This document shows, in pieces, positions 34,391 to 43,219 of a DNA stretch of 64,000 nucleotides (its first letter is position 1; each line of letters begins with the position of its first letter). Source of the stretch: Lysinibacillus sp. JNUCC-52 (GTDB lineage Bacteria; Bacillota; Bacilli; Bacillales_A; Planococcaceae); the NCBI RefSeq assembly GCF_015999545.1, contig NZ_CP065546.1, positions 2,822,001 through 2,886,000 of the forward strand, in the 5' to 3' direction. Below the pieces are notes generated by a model that saw only the letters and a list, made by a program, of their open reading frames with translations, searched no databases and had not been told where the DNA came from. The position numbers and the translations under genes are program-made.

Positions 34391-35932
34391 TTAATTCGAG
34401 CTTAATAAGCTTCTTTGATAATTAGATATAGATGAATACTCGTCTGTTAAGACTCTAGATAAACGAATGAAAATAGGGAGTAGTTGTCTATATTCTTTTG
34501 CAGCTTCTTCTATTGGTGTGTGTGTATAGGTGTCACCAACCATATCTGCAGCAATCTCAAAGGAATGAATTTTTCCGAGAGCATATAAACCTAAAATACA
34601 AGCGCCAAGGCATGAGCTTTCATAGCTTTCGGGTACTGTTACTTCGGATTCAAAAATATCGGCCATCATTTGTCTCCAAATGACAGAACGAGAAAATCCA
34701 CCTGTGGCTTGAATGCGTGTGACAGGGCTTTCCATATATTCGAGTAATGCTAAATACACCGTATATAAGTTATAGATAACCCCCTCAAGAGCGGCTCGTA
34801 TCATATGTTCCTTTTTATGAGATAGTGTTAAACCAAAAAACGAGCCACGTGCATTAGGATTCCATAAAGGCGCACGTTCTCCTGATAAATAGGGATGAAA
34901 TAGTAAGCCATCCGCGCCAGGTCTTACACGTTCAGCAATTTTTGTTAACACTTCATATGAATCAACACCAAGTCTTTTGGCTGTTTCCACTTCAGAAGAG
35001 GCAAATTCATCACGAATCCAACGAAGAACCATACCACCATTGTTTACAGGTCCACCAATAACCCAATGGTTTTCTGTTAAGGCATAGCAAAAAATTCTAC
35101 CTTTCACATCTGTTTTAGGTTTATCAATAATGGTACGGATGGCACCGCTTGTTCCAATTGTGACAGCAATTTCACCTTTTCTAATGGCATTAACACCTAA
35201 GTTTGAAAGTACGCCATCACTGGCACCTATGACAAAGGGTGTTTGCGGGTCAATGCCCATTTGTTTTGCTAAATCAACATGGCAGTTCTTAAACAATGTT
35301 GTTGTTGGTACAAGTGTCGATAATTGTGCTCTTGTTATTCCTGCGATTTTTAAAGCTTCTTCATCCCAATCTAAAGTATGAAGATTCATCATGCCCATAG
35401 CTGAGGCTAGTGAATGATCCACAACATACTGATTGAAAAACTTTTTAAAAATATATTCTTTTATACCAATATATTTTTTTGTTTTACGAGCGATTTCAGG
35501 ATGGTCATTTACAATCCAAGTAATTTTACTTAAAGGGGACATTGGATGAATAGGTGTACCTGTTCTTTTATAAACCTCGAGTCCATTCCATTCATCTTTA
35601 ATTTTAAGTGCCCATGCTTCACTGCGATTATCTGCCCAAGTGATGACGGGTGTTAACGGTATGTCGTTTTCATCTACAGCGATAATACTATGCATAGCAC
35701 TGCTAAATGACACAAATAATAGGGGCTTATCCGAGTGGTGTTTCATAATATTCTTTATTACTTGAAGCACTGCTTGGAAAATCTCTTCAGGATTTTGTTC
35801 AGCTGTCGCAATATCGGGTGTGTTTAGTGGATACCCGATACTATCCTGTTGAATAACTTTTCCGTGTTCACTGAATAATACGGCTTTTGTGGTCGTAGTA
35901 CCTATATCAACACCTAACATATAGTTAGTCAT
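34391..35932 (-). CDS. gntK: gluconokinase GntK (FGGY family)
   Basis: 513-residue FGGY carbohydrate kinase, making 6-phosphogluconate from gluconate and ATP. The N-terminal phosphate loop is LGVDIGTTTTKAVLF, the FGGY N-terminal domain holds ITWADNRSEAW, and the C-terminal domain carries GTSGAIR, LSGERAPLWN and the ATGGFSRS adenosine motif. The start overlaps the gntR stop by 8 bases. Length and operon place make gluconate the substrate, although xylulokinase is the closest other family. Confidence 0.94.
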   Translation of the reverse strand: MTNYMLGVDIGTTTTKAVLFSEHGKVIQQDSIGYPLNTPDIATAEQNPEEIFQAVLQVIKNIMKHHSDKPLLFVSFSSAMHSIIAVDENDIPLTPVITWADNRSEAWALKIKDEWNGLEVYKRTGTPIHPMSPLSKITWIVNDHPEIARKTKKYIGIKEYIFKKFFNQYVVDHSLASAMGMMNLHTLDWDEEALKIAGITRAQLSTLVPTTTLFKNCHVDLAKQMGIDPQTPFVIGASDGVLSNLGVNAIRKGEIAVTIGTSGAIRTIIDKPKTDVKGRIFCYALTENHWVIGGPVNNGGMVLRWIRDEFASSEVETAKRLGVDSYEVLTKIAERVRPGADGLLFHPYLSGERAPLWNPNARGSFFGLTLSHKKEHMIRAALEGVIYNLYTVYLALLEYMESPVTRIQATGGFSRSVIWRQMMADIFESEVTVPESYESSCLGACILGLYALGKIHSFEIAADMVGDTYTHTPIEEAAKEYRQLLPIFIRLSRVLTDEYSSISNYQRSLLSSN

Positions 35933-36656
35933 GTTCTAGTTCAACTCCCTTAGATAGTAATTGTTGTGACCGCCATAAGTCATCCACTTTCCCTTGAACA
36001 TCATGGAAATTTTCGTGTAAGGATTTAATCATGAGATCTCGATTTTTTTCTCGAATGGCCTCAATATACAGTTCGTGATTTTTTATAATACGAGTGAAAT
36101 CTTCGTACTTTTCTTTGAAACGCATACGCATTGATAGCAAAATAAAGCCTTCCATTACTGGCTTTAAATTAGTCCAAATCATCGTGATATAGGAATGACC
36201 AATAGATTGAATTATAGTCTCGTGAAAAATAACATCCTGATAAGAAAATTCGTCCGCATCATTGTATTTAACTGCAATTTTCATCATTTCTAATATTTTG
36301 CTAAGTTCCATCGCTAAAGTAGTTGTATCCATTTTGATAAGACGTTCAAAGACAAATGTTTCAATTAGCAAACGAACATCATAAATTTCTTCAATTTCTT
36401 TTTCTGGTAAACCGATGACAACAGCACCCATTCTTTCTAATCGAATGATATTCTCGGATGCTAGTATTTTCAGGGCTTCACGAATAGGTGAACGGCTTAC
36501 TTCAAAATCGGCTGCTAATTTGTTTTCAGACAGAATGGTACCGCTTTCAATTAAGCCTGAGAGAATGCGCATTCTAAGCTCGTAAGCGACGCGATCTCCT
36601 GTCGAAGCCTTAGAGAGCCATTTTTGTGGATATAAGTAATCCTTAGAATCATTCAT
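35925..36656 (-). CDS. gntR: gluconate operon repressor GntR
   Basis: 243-residue GntR/FadR-type repressor. Winged helix at about 18-85 (VAYELRMRILSGLIESGTILSENKLAADFEVSRSPIREALKIL), then an all-helical FCD effector domain with metal-type His residues (FHETII, HSYI). GGGTGA precedes the ATG. It is the first gene of its own operon and the perfect GntR operator lies 27 bases upstream, so autorepression lifted by gluconate is expected, as shown in B. subtilis. Confidence 0.95.
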   Translation of the reverse strand: MNDSKDYLYPQKWLSKASTGDRVAYELRMRILSGLIESGTILSENKLAADFEVSRSPIREALKILASENIIRLERMGAVVIGLPEKEIEEIYDVRLLIETFVFERLIKMDTTTLAMELSKILEMMKIAVKYNDADEFSYQDVIFHETIIQSIGHSYITMIWTNLKPVMEGFILLSMRMRFKEKYEDFTRIIKNHELYIEAIREKNRDLMIKSLHENFHDVQGKVDDLWRSQQLLSKGVELEHD

Positions 36657-36682
36657 AATTTCACCCTTTTTATAGTTTTAGT

Positions 36683-36700
36683 ATACTTGTATACAAGTAT
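36683..36700. promoter_or_regulatory. GntR operator
   Basis: ATACTTGTATACAAGTAT is a perfect 18-bp palindrome and, as I remember it, identical to the B. subtilis gnt operator. It abuts the -10 element, so bound repressor would cover the transcription start. Confidence 0.93.
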
Positions 36701-36728
36701 TATAATCTGAAAGAAAATAAGATTGCAA
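36699..36728 (-). promoter_or_regulatory. SigA promoter of the gnt operon
   Basis: Leftward strand: TTGCAA (36728-36723), 18-base spacer, TATAAT (36704-36699). The -10 touches the GntR operator. A word similar to a cre site (TTGCAAGCGTC region) overlaps the -35, but the match is poor and I do not call it. Confidence 0.75.
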
Positions 36729-36792
36729 GCGTCTTAATAGGAACGGAATTAGTAGGGGATACTTTAACTTTGGAATTTAGAAAGCAAACAAA

Positions 36793-36828
36793 GCCAGTGA
36801 ATTTTTACGATAAGTAAAATTCACTGGC
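36793..36828 (-). terminator. terminator of the sigma/anti-sigma operon
   Basis: GCCAGTGAATTTTTAC and GTAAAATTCACTGGC form a stem of about 14 bp with a short loop, 15 bases past the stop codon at 36843. Confidence 0.82.
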
Positions 36829-36842
36829 TCTCTATAGTAATA

Positions 36843-38159
36843 TTATTTAAGTTCTAACTGGATTCGCCCAACACCATTTAAATATTGTTCATAGCGAGCG
36901 ATCTCAAGCTTTACAGGGTTAACAGGAAGCTTTTCGACATTATCCATATCGAATCGCTGTCCAATGACCATATGGTTTTCATTCTCTGAAATCCACGTGC
37001 TGTTTGCATAATAAATTTCTCCATTAGCGTCAATTAATTGATTAAACACGCCTTTAAATTCATTTTTTTTATAGGTTAAAACTTTATATTCAATTTCAAA
37101 GTTATCTTTTATTTCAAGCTCGATATTAATATTCTTAGGCTGAGTAATGATTTCTTTCTTGTCAAAATCAATTACTACTATATCATCAGTCTTATCAATG
37201 GCTTCAATTTCTCGAAATTCAATTGTAATACTTTTTGGGATACGGAAATAATTGCTCTCGAGCATGATGCTAAATTGTTTATCTTCATAATTACCAAATC
37301 CAGAATAACCGTTTCGAATTTTGCCCCATTGCTCTTGATGTTCATCATATATGCGAATATCATCAAAGTTTAATATTTTCTTGGAATTCGATGAATCAAT
37401 CGACATTTTCAATTCAGTTCTAATCGGAGAAATTATAAGCTCATGAATAGTAAAGCCTTGCCCATCAACAGTTAAATGTTTATTAATAGGGTATTTTTTC
37501 GATGCTTTAACTTCATTTTTTAATGTAAAGGGTATGTCAAAGACTATTTCTGGATGCTCTCTAAGAGACAAAGTAATTTCAAAATCTTGCGATGAATAAT
37601 CCATACCTTGGCTTGCGGCCACTTCAATTGTATTTTCCACTTCAAACGTTCCTTCTTGCTGTGCTGACCAACTAGTTCCTACAGATGCATAGATTTGTTC
37701 ACCTTGCTGTGTAACCTCTGTATTGATGCCAGTGATATTCGCTAAGTCTTCATCTGATTGAAGTTTATAGGAAATGATCATTCCTGATTCATCTGCCACA
37801 ACACTTGTAATCGTAAGCGTTTTTCCATCGATTGTTTGGCTAACATTTATAGGTTCGTAATAGTCATTGTTAATAATATCTTTAATGCCTTTATCTAAAG
37901 CAATCATTTCAACAAGTGGTTTTAATACTGGAATTTGTGCCATCGTATAAGCAAGAGCGGGCGATACCCTAATGGAACTAATAAGGGCAATCATGAGAAT
38001 CGCAGCAGTAATCACAACTTGTAAAAGTCGCTTATGACGAGTTCTTTTTTTCAATTGCTTGTATGCCGTGAACTGTTTATTTGACTGTAATGATTCCATA
38101 GGGACCGATTCAAGTAACTCTAAATATCTTTGTTGCTGTTCATTGTCCAGCTGGCTCAT
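36843..38159 (-). CDS. DUF4179 membrane protein, probable anti-sigma factor
   Basis: 438 residues with one membrane helix (about 45-65, LLQVVITAAILMIALISSI). The region before it is a short cytoplasmic segment of about 44 residues. After it comes a DUF4179 domain, beginning PALAYTMAQIPVLKPLVEMI, and a beta-rich extracellular region like DUF5643. This layout is common in anti-sigma proteins next to ECF sigma genes. The start ATG overlaps the sigma stop by 4 bases, so they are translated together. The trigger is unknown. Confidence 0.87.
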   Translation of the reverse strand: MSQLDNEQQQRYLELLESVPMESLQSNKQFTAYKQLKKRTRHKRLLQVVITAAILMIALISSIRVSPALAYTMAQIPVLKPLVEMIALDKGIKDIINNDYYEPINVSQTIDGKTLTITSVVADESGMIISYKLQSDEDLANITGINTEVTQQGEQIYASVGTSWSAQQEGTFEVENTIEVAASQGMDYSSQDFEITLSLREHPEIVFDIPFTLKNEVKASKKYPINKHLTVDGQGFTIHELIISPIRTELKMSIDSSNSKKILNFDDIRIYDEHQEQWGKIRNGYSGFGNYEDKQFSIMLESNYFRIPKSITIEFREIEAIDKTDDIVVIDFDKKEIITQPKNINIELEIKDNFEIEYKVLTYKKNEFKGVFNQLIDANGEIYYANSTWISENENHMVIGQRFDMDNVEKLPVNPVKLEIARYEQYLNGVGRIQLELK

Positions 38160-38662
38160 GTAATGCCCCCCTCTCCTAATAAATGGCGAAGTTTTTTTAA
38201 TGTTTTATGTAATCTTGATTTAACTGTGCCTTCAGGTATTTTTTGTATCGTGGCAATTTCGCTGTTTTTTAAATCTTTAAAGTACTTCAAATGAATAAGC
38301 TCCTGTTGTTCAATAGGTAGCTTTGTAATAACCTCATTAAGTTCAAATAGTTCCTCCATTTGCTGAGGTTGTTCTCCTATATCATCTGTTACGACAATGC
38401 GTTTTTGCTGACGTTTCATCATTAAACATGTATTGATAACAATGCGTACGAGCCACGTTTTAAAATACTGAGGAGACTGCACTTTATGAATGTTTTTTAA
38501 GCATTGATACGTCATTTCTTGTAGCGCATCATTTGCATCATGTTCATTTTGCATATAACTATACGCAACGCGATACATAGGTTCTTTATATATTTGTAAA
38601 AGGCTTAGCTGTGCTGCTTCATTTCCATTAATCGCTTGTTTGGCAAGTTCGATTTCGTCCAT
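38156..38662 (-). CDS. ECF-type RNA polymerase sigma factor
   Basis: 168 residues. Sigma region 2 (YRVAYSYMQNEHDANDALQEMTYQCLKNI, with the D.A.DALQE core) and region 4 (LPIEQQELIHLKYFKDLKNSEIATI...IPEGTVKSRLHKTLKKLR). The start at 38662 is set by AAAGGAGG 7 bases upstream; earlier in-frame starts (38704, 38668) overlap or precede that site. It is followed by the DUF4179 anti-sigma gene with an ATGA overlap. I could not identify its own promoter. Confidence 0.92.
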   Translation of the reverse strand: MDEIELAKQAINGNEAAQLSLLQIYKEPMYRVAYSYMQNEHDANDALQEMTYQCLKNIHKVQSPQYFKTWLVRIVINTCLMMKRQQKRIVVTDDIGEQPQQMEELFELNEVITKLPIEQQELIHLKYFKDLKNSEIATIQKIPEGTVKSRLHKTLKKLRHLLGEGGIT

Positions 38663-38876
38663 CTCCATGCCTCCTTTAATGATTAGATGCACCAAGTAAA
38701 TCATTCGTTCATTTTATTTTAATAATTTTATAAAACACTTTTTAGTGGGGAAATTTTGGGTCAGCAGTAGTCGGGAAAATCGGGGGAGTTGTTGAACGTT
38801 AGAGATGTCGTGTTACATAAAGAAATCCCTTCCATGAAAAACCGTATCACAAGTAAATAGAGTATGCCAAATAGAA

Positions 38877-38912
38877 AAAAGGAGCCTTTCGATTAAGAAA
38901 GGCTCCTTTTAT
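38877..38912 (-). terminator. terminator of the YhgE/Pip gene
   Basis: AAAAGGAGCCTTTC / GAAAGGCTCCTTTT, a perfect 14-bp stem with a 6-base loop, 24 bases after the stop codon. The remaining gap to 38662 shows nothing clear. Confidence 0.9.
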
Positions 38913-38935
38913 TTTCTTGTTAGTGAGGAATCGCT

Positions 38936-40939
38936 TTATTTAGCGATTTCTAAAGTAGGTTGATCTTTATGCTGGATGTGACTTGAAATCCAAGCAATGA
39001 TGAAAGCGATTAAAAGATAGATGAGTAAAAGCGATCCTTGTGTGACTAAGTTTGACCAGCCACCGAGGGTAATCACTTCTTGGAAACCTTGTAGTGAGTG
39101 CGCCATCGGCAAAAATGCGCCAATCTTAGCTAGTATAGGATTTCCAAGCTCACCAGGGAAAGTTCCGCCACATGTTGCTAATTGGAATACTAATAACGTA
39201 ACAGCAATAAATTTACCGACATTTCCTAATAAAATAATGAGCATTAGGATGAGGGTCATGAAAGTGAGGGATACAATCATACTTGAAAGGAAGAACAGAG
39301 GTACACTTGCTACTTCTAATTTAAATCCTAACAATATAACGATATCTACAATAATAGATTGAATGAAACCAACTACGTAAACTAATCCTAGTTTATTAAT
39401 AAAGTGAACGGTACCAGTCACTTTAAGAAGTTCTCTGCGTCCTAGTGGCAGAATATTAGAGGCCATAATGCCCCCAACGAATAGTGCAAGTGACAAGAAA
39501 TAAGGTGCGATGCCTACACCATAGTTTGGAACGTCAGATAAATCAGATTCTACTAATTCGATTGGTTGCGCAAACATCGATGTCGTTGCATCGCCAGATG
39601 GAAGCGTAGATGTTTTTGCTGAAGCACTATTTAGTTTGGATGCTAGCTCGTTAGACCCCACTACTAAAGAGGAAAGCCCTTGCTGTAGTTTTGGGAATCC
39701 GCCTGATACTTCATTGATGCCATTAGATAGAGCTGTAATGCCCGTATTAAGCGTAGTAAAGCCTGTAGACCATTTTGCGAAACCATTTGCAAATTCAGTC
39801 GCTCCTTGGTGAAGTTGTTTTGCCCCAGTGGTAGCTTGAGTCATGTTTGTGCCAAACGATTGCATGCTAGTTTGAAGAGTAGTTTGACCAGTAACGATTT
39901 TTTTTGCAGCTGTGCCTACTTGTTGTTGCCCATCTGCTAAAGTGGTTTCTGTTGCAGATAATGTCTCTGCTAAAGCAATGATTTGTTGAAATGCTGAATC
40001 TTGCTTCGCTTCGGGATGGTCTTTTATATATTGAACTAATTGCCCATTTAAATCACTTGCAGCTTTAGCTGCTTGTTGTTGTCCTTGAACTAGCTCTGTA
40101 TTTTTTGTAGACCAGTCTGTCATACTTTGGCTAATTTGACCCATTCCTGATTGAAGGGATTGTTCAGCTCCAGTTAGTTGCTGTAGTCCACTATATAGAG
40201 AGTCAGAACCACTAATAAGTCCTTGTGCGCCATTAGATAAGTTTTCCTGCCCAGCTGAAAGGCTTGTACTTCCCGTTTGAAGTTTTTGAGCGCCTTCATC
40301 TAAACTGTGAATGCCGTCTGCTAACTTATCACTTCCACTTTGTATGGCAGTCGCTCCTTTATAAAGCTGTTCAGCTCCAGTTCCAGCCGTAGCAAAACCA
40401 GTAGAAGCATCCTGGAATTTAGTGAGAATAGATTCAGAATAAAACTTCGTAATGCTAGTGTTAATTTTCGTTTTCATTTTTTCCACGGCTGTTGTAGTAA
40501 TCTGTGAAGCGACAAAGTTTTTCCCAGGGTTAATTTCATATGAAAGCTTAGCTGTTTTTGGAGTTTCTTCCATTAAAGTGGTTACACTTTTGGAGAAATC
40601 CTTTGGAATGGTGATGACCATATAATAGTCGCCTGCTTTAAGTCCCTTATCAGCAGTTTTTGCAGAGACAAAATGGAAGTTTAATTCTTTACCTTCCTTC
40701 AGTTCGGTAATAAAGTCATCACCAACATGTAAAGATTCATCATCTATAGTAGCTCCTTCGTCAAGATTTACGACAGCGACGGGGAGTTTGTCTAATTGAC
40801 CATATGGATCCCAATATCCTGCTAAAAAGAATCCAACGTAAATTAAAGGAACAAGAATAAGAAAAATAAAGGCTGTTCGTCCATGCTTATGTTTCCAAAT
40901 AGCCACTAAGTCTTGCAATATTAATTGAAATCCTTTCAT
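38936..40939 (-). CDS. YhgE/Pip family membrane protein
   Basis: 667 residues. One N-terminal membrane helix (about 23-42, FIFLILVPLIYVGFFLAGYW), a large extracytoplasmic domain starting LPVAVVNLDEGA, a long repetitive helical part (about 190-450) with many G...L..G...L...G heptad-like units, then five C-terminal helices. This is the ABC-2-like fold of YhgE, phage-infection protein Pip and YueB, surface proteins tied to phage reception and type VII secretion. No other secretion gene is nearby. It diverges from a LysR gene with 122 bases between, which suggests LysR control. Confidence 0.88.
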   Translation of the reverse strand: MKGFQLILQDLVAIWKHKHGRTAFIFLILVPLIYVGFFLAGYWDPYGQLDKLPVAVVNLDEGATIDDESLHVGDDFITELKEGKELNFHFVSAKTADKGLKAGDYYMVITIPKDFSKSVTTLMEETPKTAKLSYEINPGKNFVASQITTTAVEKMKTKINTSITKFYSESILTKFQDASTGFATAGTGAEQLYKGATAIQSGSDKLADGIHSLDEGAQKLQTGSTSLSAGQENLSNGAQGLISGSDSLYSGLQQLTGAEQSLQSGMGQISQSMTDWSTKNTELVQGQQQAAKAASDLNGQLVQYIKDHPEAKQDSAFQQIIALAETLSATETTLADGQQQVGTAAKKIVTGQTTLQTSMQSFGTNMTQATTGAKQLHQGATEFANGFAKWSTGFTTLNTGITALSNGINEVSGGFPKLQQGLSSLVVGSNELASKLNSASAKTSTLPSGDATTSMFAQPIELVESDLSDVPNYGVGIAPYFLSLALFVGGIMASNILPLGRRELLKVTGTVHFINKLGLVYVVGFIQSIIVDIVILLGFKLEVASVPLFFLSSMIVSLTFMTLILMLIILLGNVGKFIAVTLLVFQLATCGGTFPGELGNPILAKIGAFLPMAHSLQGFQEVITLGGWSNLVTQGSLLLIYLLIAFIIAWISSHIQHKDQPTLEIAK

Positions 40940-40967
40940 GAAATAATCCTACCTTCCTATTTTTAAA

Positions 40968-40987
40968 AGATTATTTCATAATAATCT
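40968..40987. promoter_or_regulatory. inverted repeat in the YhgE-LysR intergenic region
   Basis: AGATTATT-TCAT-AATAATCT is a perfect 8-bp inverted repeat with a 4-base spacer, 29 bases before the YhgE start. It is a plausible LysR site or an operator overlapping the YhgE promoter. Confidence 0.5.
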
Positions 40988-41061
40988 ATTATATATATGT
41001 TGTATAATACATAAATCGTTATTACATAATAGATTTAAATCTATGCAATAGGGGGAGTAAT

Positions 41062-41943
41062 ATGGAACTTTTACAGTTAAAGTACTTTCAAACGGTTGCT
41101 CGGCTTGAACATATGACAAAGGCAGCAGAGCAACTTCAAATTGCACAGCCGTCACTCAGTAAAACCATTGCTCGCTTGGAAGAGGATTTGGGTGTGGCGT
41201 TGTTTGACCGAGAACACCGTAAAATTAGCTTAAATGAAGCGGGAAAAATCTTTTTAAACCGAGTGGAAAGAGCATTTGCAGAATTAAATGAAGGTCAAAG
41301 GGAACTGGCTCAATTCTCTGAGCAAGATCAAAAGAGCATTACATTGGCAGTAACGATCCCAAGAGTATTGCCTGCATTATTAGGTTCGTTTTTATCGAAG
41401 TATCCAGATGCTCGTTTTCAACAGTTTCTAAAGTCTGTGTCGTCTATGAAAAAATTGTTGATGGAAGGGGAATTAGATTATTGTATTTCTTCCGTCCCTA
41501 TTGAGGGTGAGGGTATTAGATGGGAGCCACTCATTACAGAAGAAATTTTTATTATTGTGCCTCCTAATCATCGGTTAGCCAATAGGGATAGTATTCAACT
41601 GGCAGAAGTGAAGGATGAGGCGTTTATTAGTATGAATACAGGGTTTGGCTTCCGCAACTTGACGGATCAGTTTTGTCGGGAAGCAGGGTTTGTTCAAAAT
41701 ATTGCTTTTGAGGGGGATGAGCCTTCAGTTATATCTGATTTAGTAAGGCAGGGATTAGGGGTTGCTTTCGTTTCTGAATTATCTTGGGTACCCAAGTCAG
41801 AGGAATTTCCGCATAAACTGCGAATTGTTGAACCAGCTTGTCAACGAACAATTGGGCTAGCGTGGTCCGAAAAACGCTATTTAACGCCTATGGCTAAACA
41901 ATTTCGTCAATTTGTGTTTGAATACTTTTCCACTCTTGCTTAA
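41062..41943 (+). CDS. LysR family regulator (divergent from YhgE)
   Basis: 293 residues. N-terminal winged helix-turn-helix (LKYFQTVARLEHMTKAAEQLQIAQPSLSKTIARLEEDLGVALFDR) and a periplasmic-binding-like effector domain (about 90-290). AGGGGGAG lies about 7 bases before the ATG. It points away from the YhgE/Pip gene, the classic arrangement for a LysR protein and its target. The effector is unknown. Confidence 0.9.
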   Translation: MELLQLKYFQTVARLEHMTKAAEQLQIAQPSLSKTIARLEEDLGVALFDREHRKISLNEAGKIFLNRVERAFAELNEGQRELAQFSEQDQKSITLAVTIPRVLPALLGSFLSKYPDARFQQFLKSVSSMKKLLMEGELDYCISSVPIEGEGIRWEPLITEEIFIIVPPNHRLANRDSIQLAEVKDEAFISMNTGFGFRNLTDQFCREAGFVQNIAFEGDEPSVISDLVRQGLGVAFVSELSWVPKSEEFPHKLRIVEPACQRTIGLAWSEKRYLTPMAKQFRQFVFEYFSTLA

Positions 41944-41970
41944 TAATTTAAAATTCAAGGTTGCATCTAA

Positions 41971-42002
41971 TAGATGACCCATTTAGTAAGTAGGGTCATC
42001 TA
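41971..42002. terminator. hairpin between convergent LysR genes
   Basis: TAGATGACCC / GGGTCATCTA, a 10-bp perfect stem. No proper T run follows on either strand, so its strength as terminator is doubtful. Confidence 0.5.
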
Positions 42003-42024
42003 ATAGTAGGCTTTTGTCCCCTAA

Positions 42025-42900
42025 CTAATTATTACTTAGGGGTCGAAACATCTTAGACATTGAACTATAAAAGTCTTGTAAAATTGGATTGCTTAGGTTT
42101 TTGGTTAAAGCAATGAGTTTGACTGGAATGTTCGACGTATAGGTTTCTAAAACGGTTGCCGTGCCATCCTCGATTTCCTTTTTTATTCTGTTTGTCCCAA
42201 TCACTCCGAGATACGGATGATTGAGGACGGCATTTTTTATGCTCTCATCACTATTACAGTGAATCGTATTGGGGAAATGAATTCCTTTGTTTAATATTTC
42301 AAATTTTATAAAGGGAGCTCTTAGGTCGACCAATACAGGATATTTTGCTAAGTTGCTTTCCATTTGAGAAGTGTCATTCGCCACTTTCCTTGAAGAGAAT
42401 AGCACTAGGCTTTCATAATCAATGCATTGATTGGAAATATCCGAGTTTAACGTTCTTCCATTTACAATAGCAAAGTCCATCTCATTTTGGGTTACCTTTT
42501 TTAAAGCCTCATCACTACTATCTACAGAAAAAACCTCTATTAAAATATCTTGGTTCCTTTTCTGGAAATTCACTATATGTGGTAGAAAAAAGCGGTCACA
42601 ATGTTCATCTAATGCACAAACGCGAATAACTTGCTTTTCTCCTTGGAATTCTTCGATTTTTCTTTGCAACGTAAACATCTCATTTAAGATATTTTTTGCA
42701 TGTTCATAAAGAATTTCTCCAGCTTTAGTTAACTTCCTTTTATTATCTACTTTTTCAAAAAGGGGTACGCCAATCTCATCTTCTAAATGCTGTAAATGCT
42801 TTGTAACAGTAGGTTGTGAATAATTAAGACGCATTGCTGCTTGGATTAGTCTTTTTTCTTCTGCTACGATCTGAAATGTCTGAAGGTGTCTAATTTCCAA
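42025..42900 (-). CDS. LysR family regulator (divergent from YfcC carrier)
   Basis: 291 residues; N-terminal helix-turn-helix HLQTFQIVAEEKRLIQAAMRLNYSQPTVTKHLQHLEDEIGVPLFEK and a C-terminal effector domain. It is transcribed away from the YfcC-AbgB operon with about 320 bases between, so it is the likely regulator of that peptide- or amide-utilising unit. No ATG-proximal ribosome site is strong (AGGAAAGG at about 10 bases). Confidence 0.9.
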   Translation of the reverse strand: MEIRHLQTFQIVAEEKRLIQAAMRLNYSQPTVTKHLQHLEDEIGVPLFEKVDNKRKLTKAGEILYEHAKNILNEMFTLQRKIEEFQGEKQVIRVCALDEHCDRFFLPHIVNFQKRNQDILIEVFSVDSSDEALKKVTQNEMDFAIVNGRTLNSDISNQCIDYESLVLFSSRKVANDTSQMESNLAKYPVLVDLRAPFIKFEILNKGIHFPNTIHCNSDESIKNAVLNHPYLGVIGTNRIKKEIEDGTATVLETYTSNIPVKLIALTKNLSNPILQDFYSSMSKMFRPLSNN

Positions 42901-43074
42901 TTAAGTAACAACCTTTCCTGTTAATTTCTGAAGCTATAAAGTAAATAAAAATGATTATATATTGCTGATTTAATTTTTGAAATATAATTATAACGCGAAA
43001 TATTTAAAATAGTAATATTGAATATTCACTATTAGAATATCAACGACCTGTAATGCATTATAAAATGAAATCTA

Positions 43075-43088
43075 TGAAAGCGTTAGCA
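43075..43088. promoter_or_regulatory. cre site (CcpA operator) before the YfcC gene
   Basis: TGAAAGCGTTAGCA matches the B. subtilis cre consensus TGWAARCGYTWNCW at every defined position. A -10-like TATAAAAT lies about 20 bases upstream at 43050, so the site would sit at the transcription start and give carbon catabolite repression. The rest of the 42901-43219 gap is AT-rich with no short gene. Confidence 0.78.
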
Positions 43089-43219
43089 ATATTGGGTATT
43101 TTCTAAATTTTTCTAATTTTATTTTTAGCCGAGAGGATGATTAAAACTCGACCGTTTTTTAGAGTTCATTCATAGTATGACAGATTGCTTTTTACACAAA
43201 TCACAAAGGGGTGTTATGT

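Noticed and set aside
36719-36732. Possible cre site over the gnt -35 box
   Set aside because: TTGCAAGCGTC shares the central core but fails the outer consensus positions.
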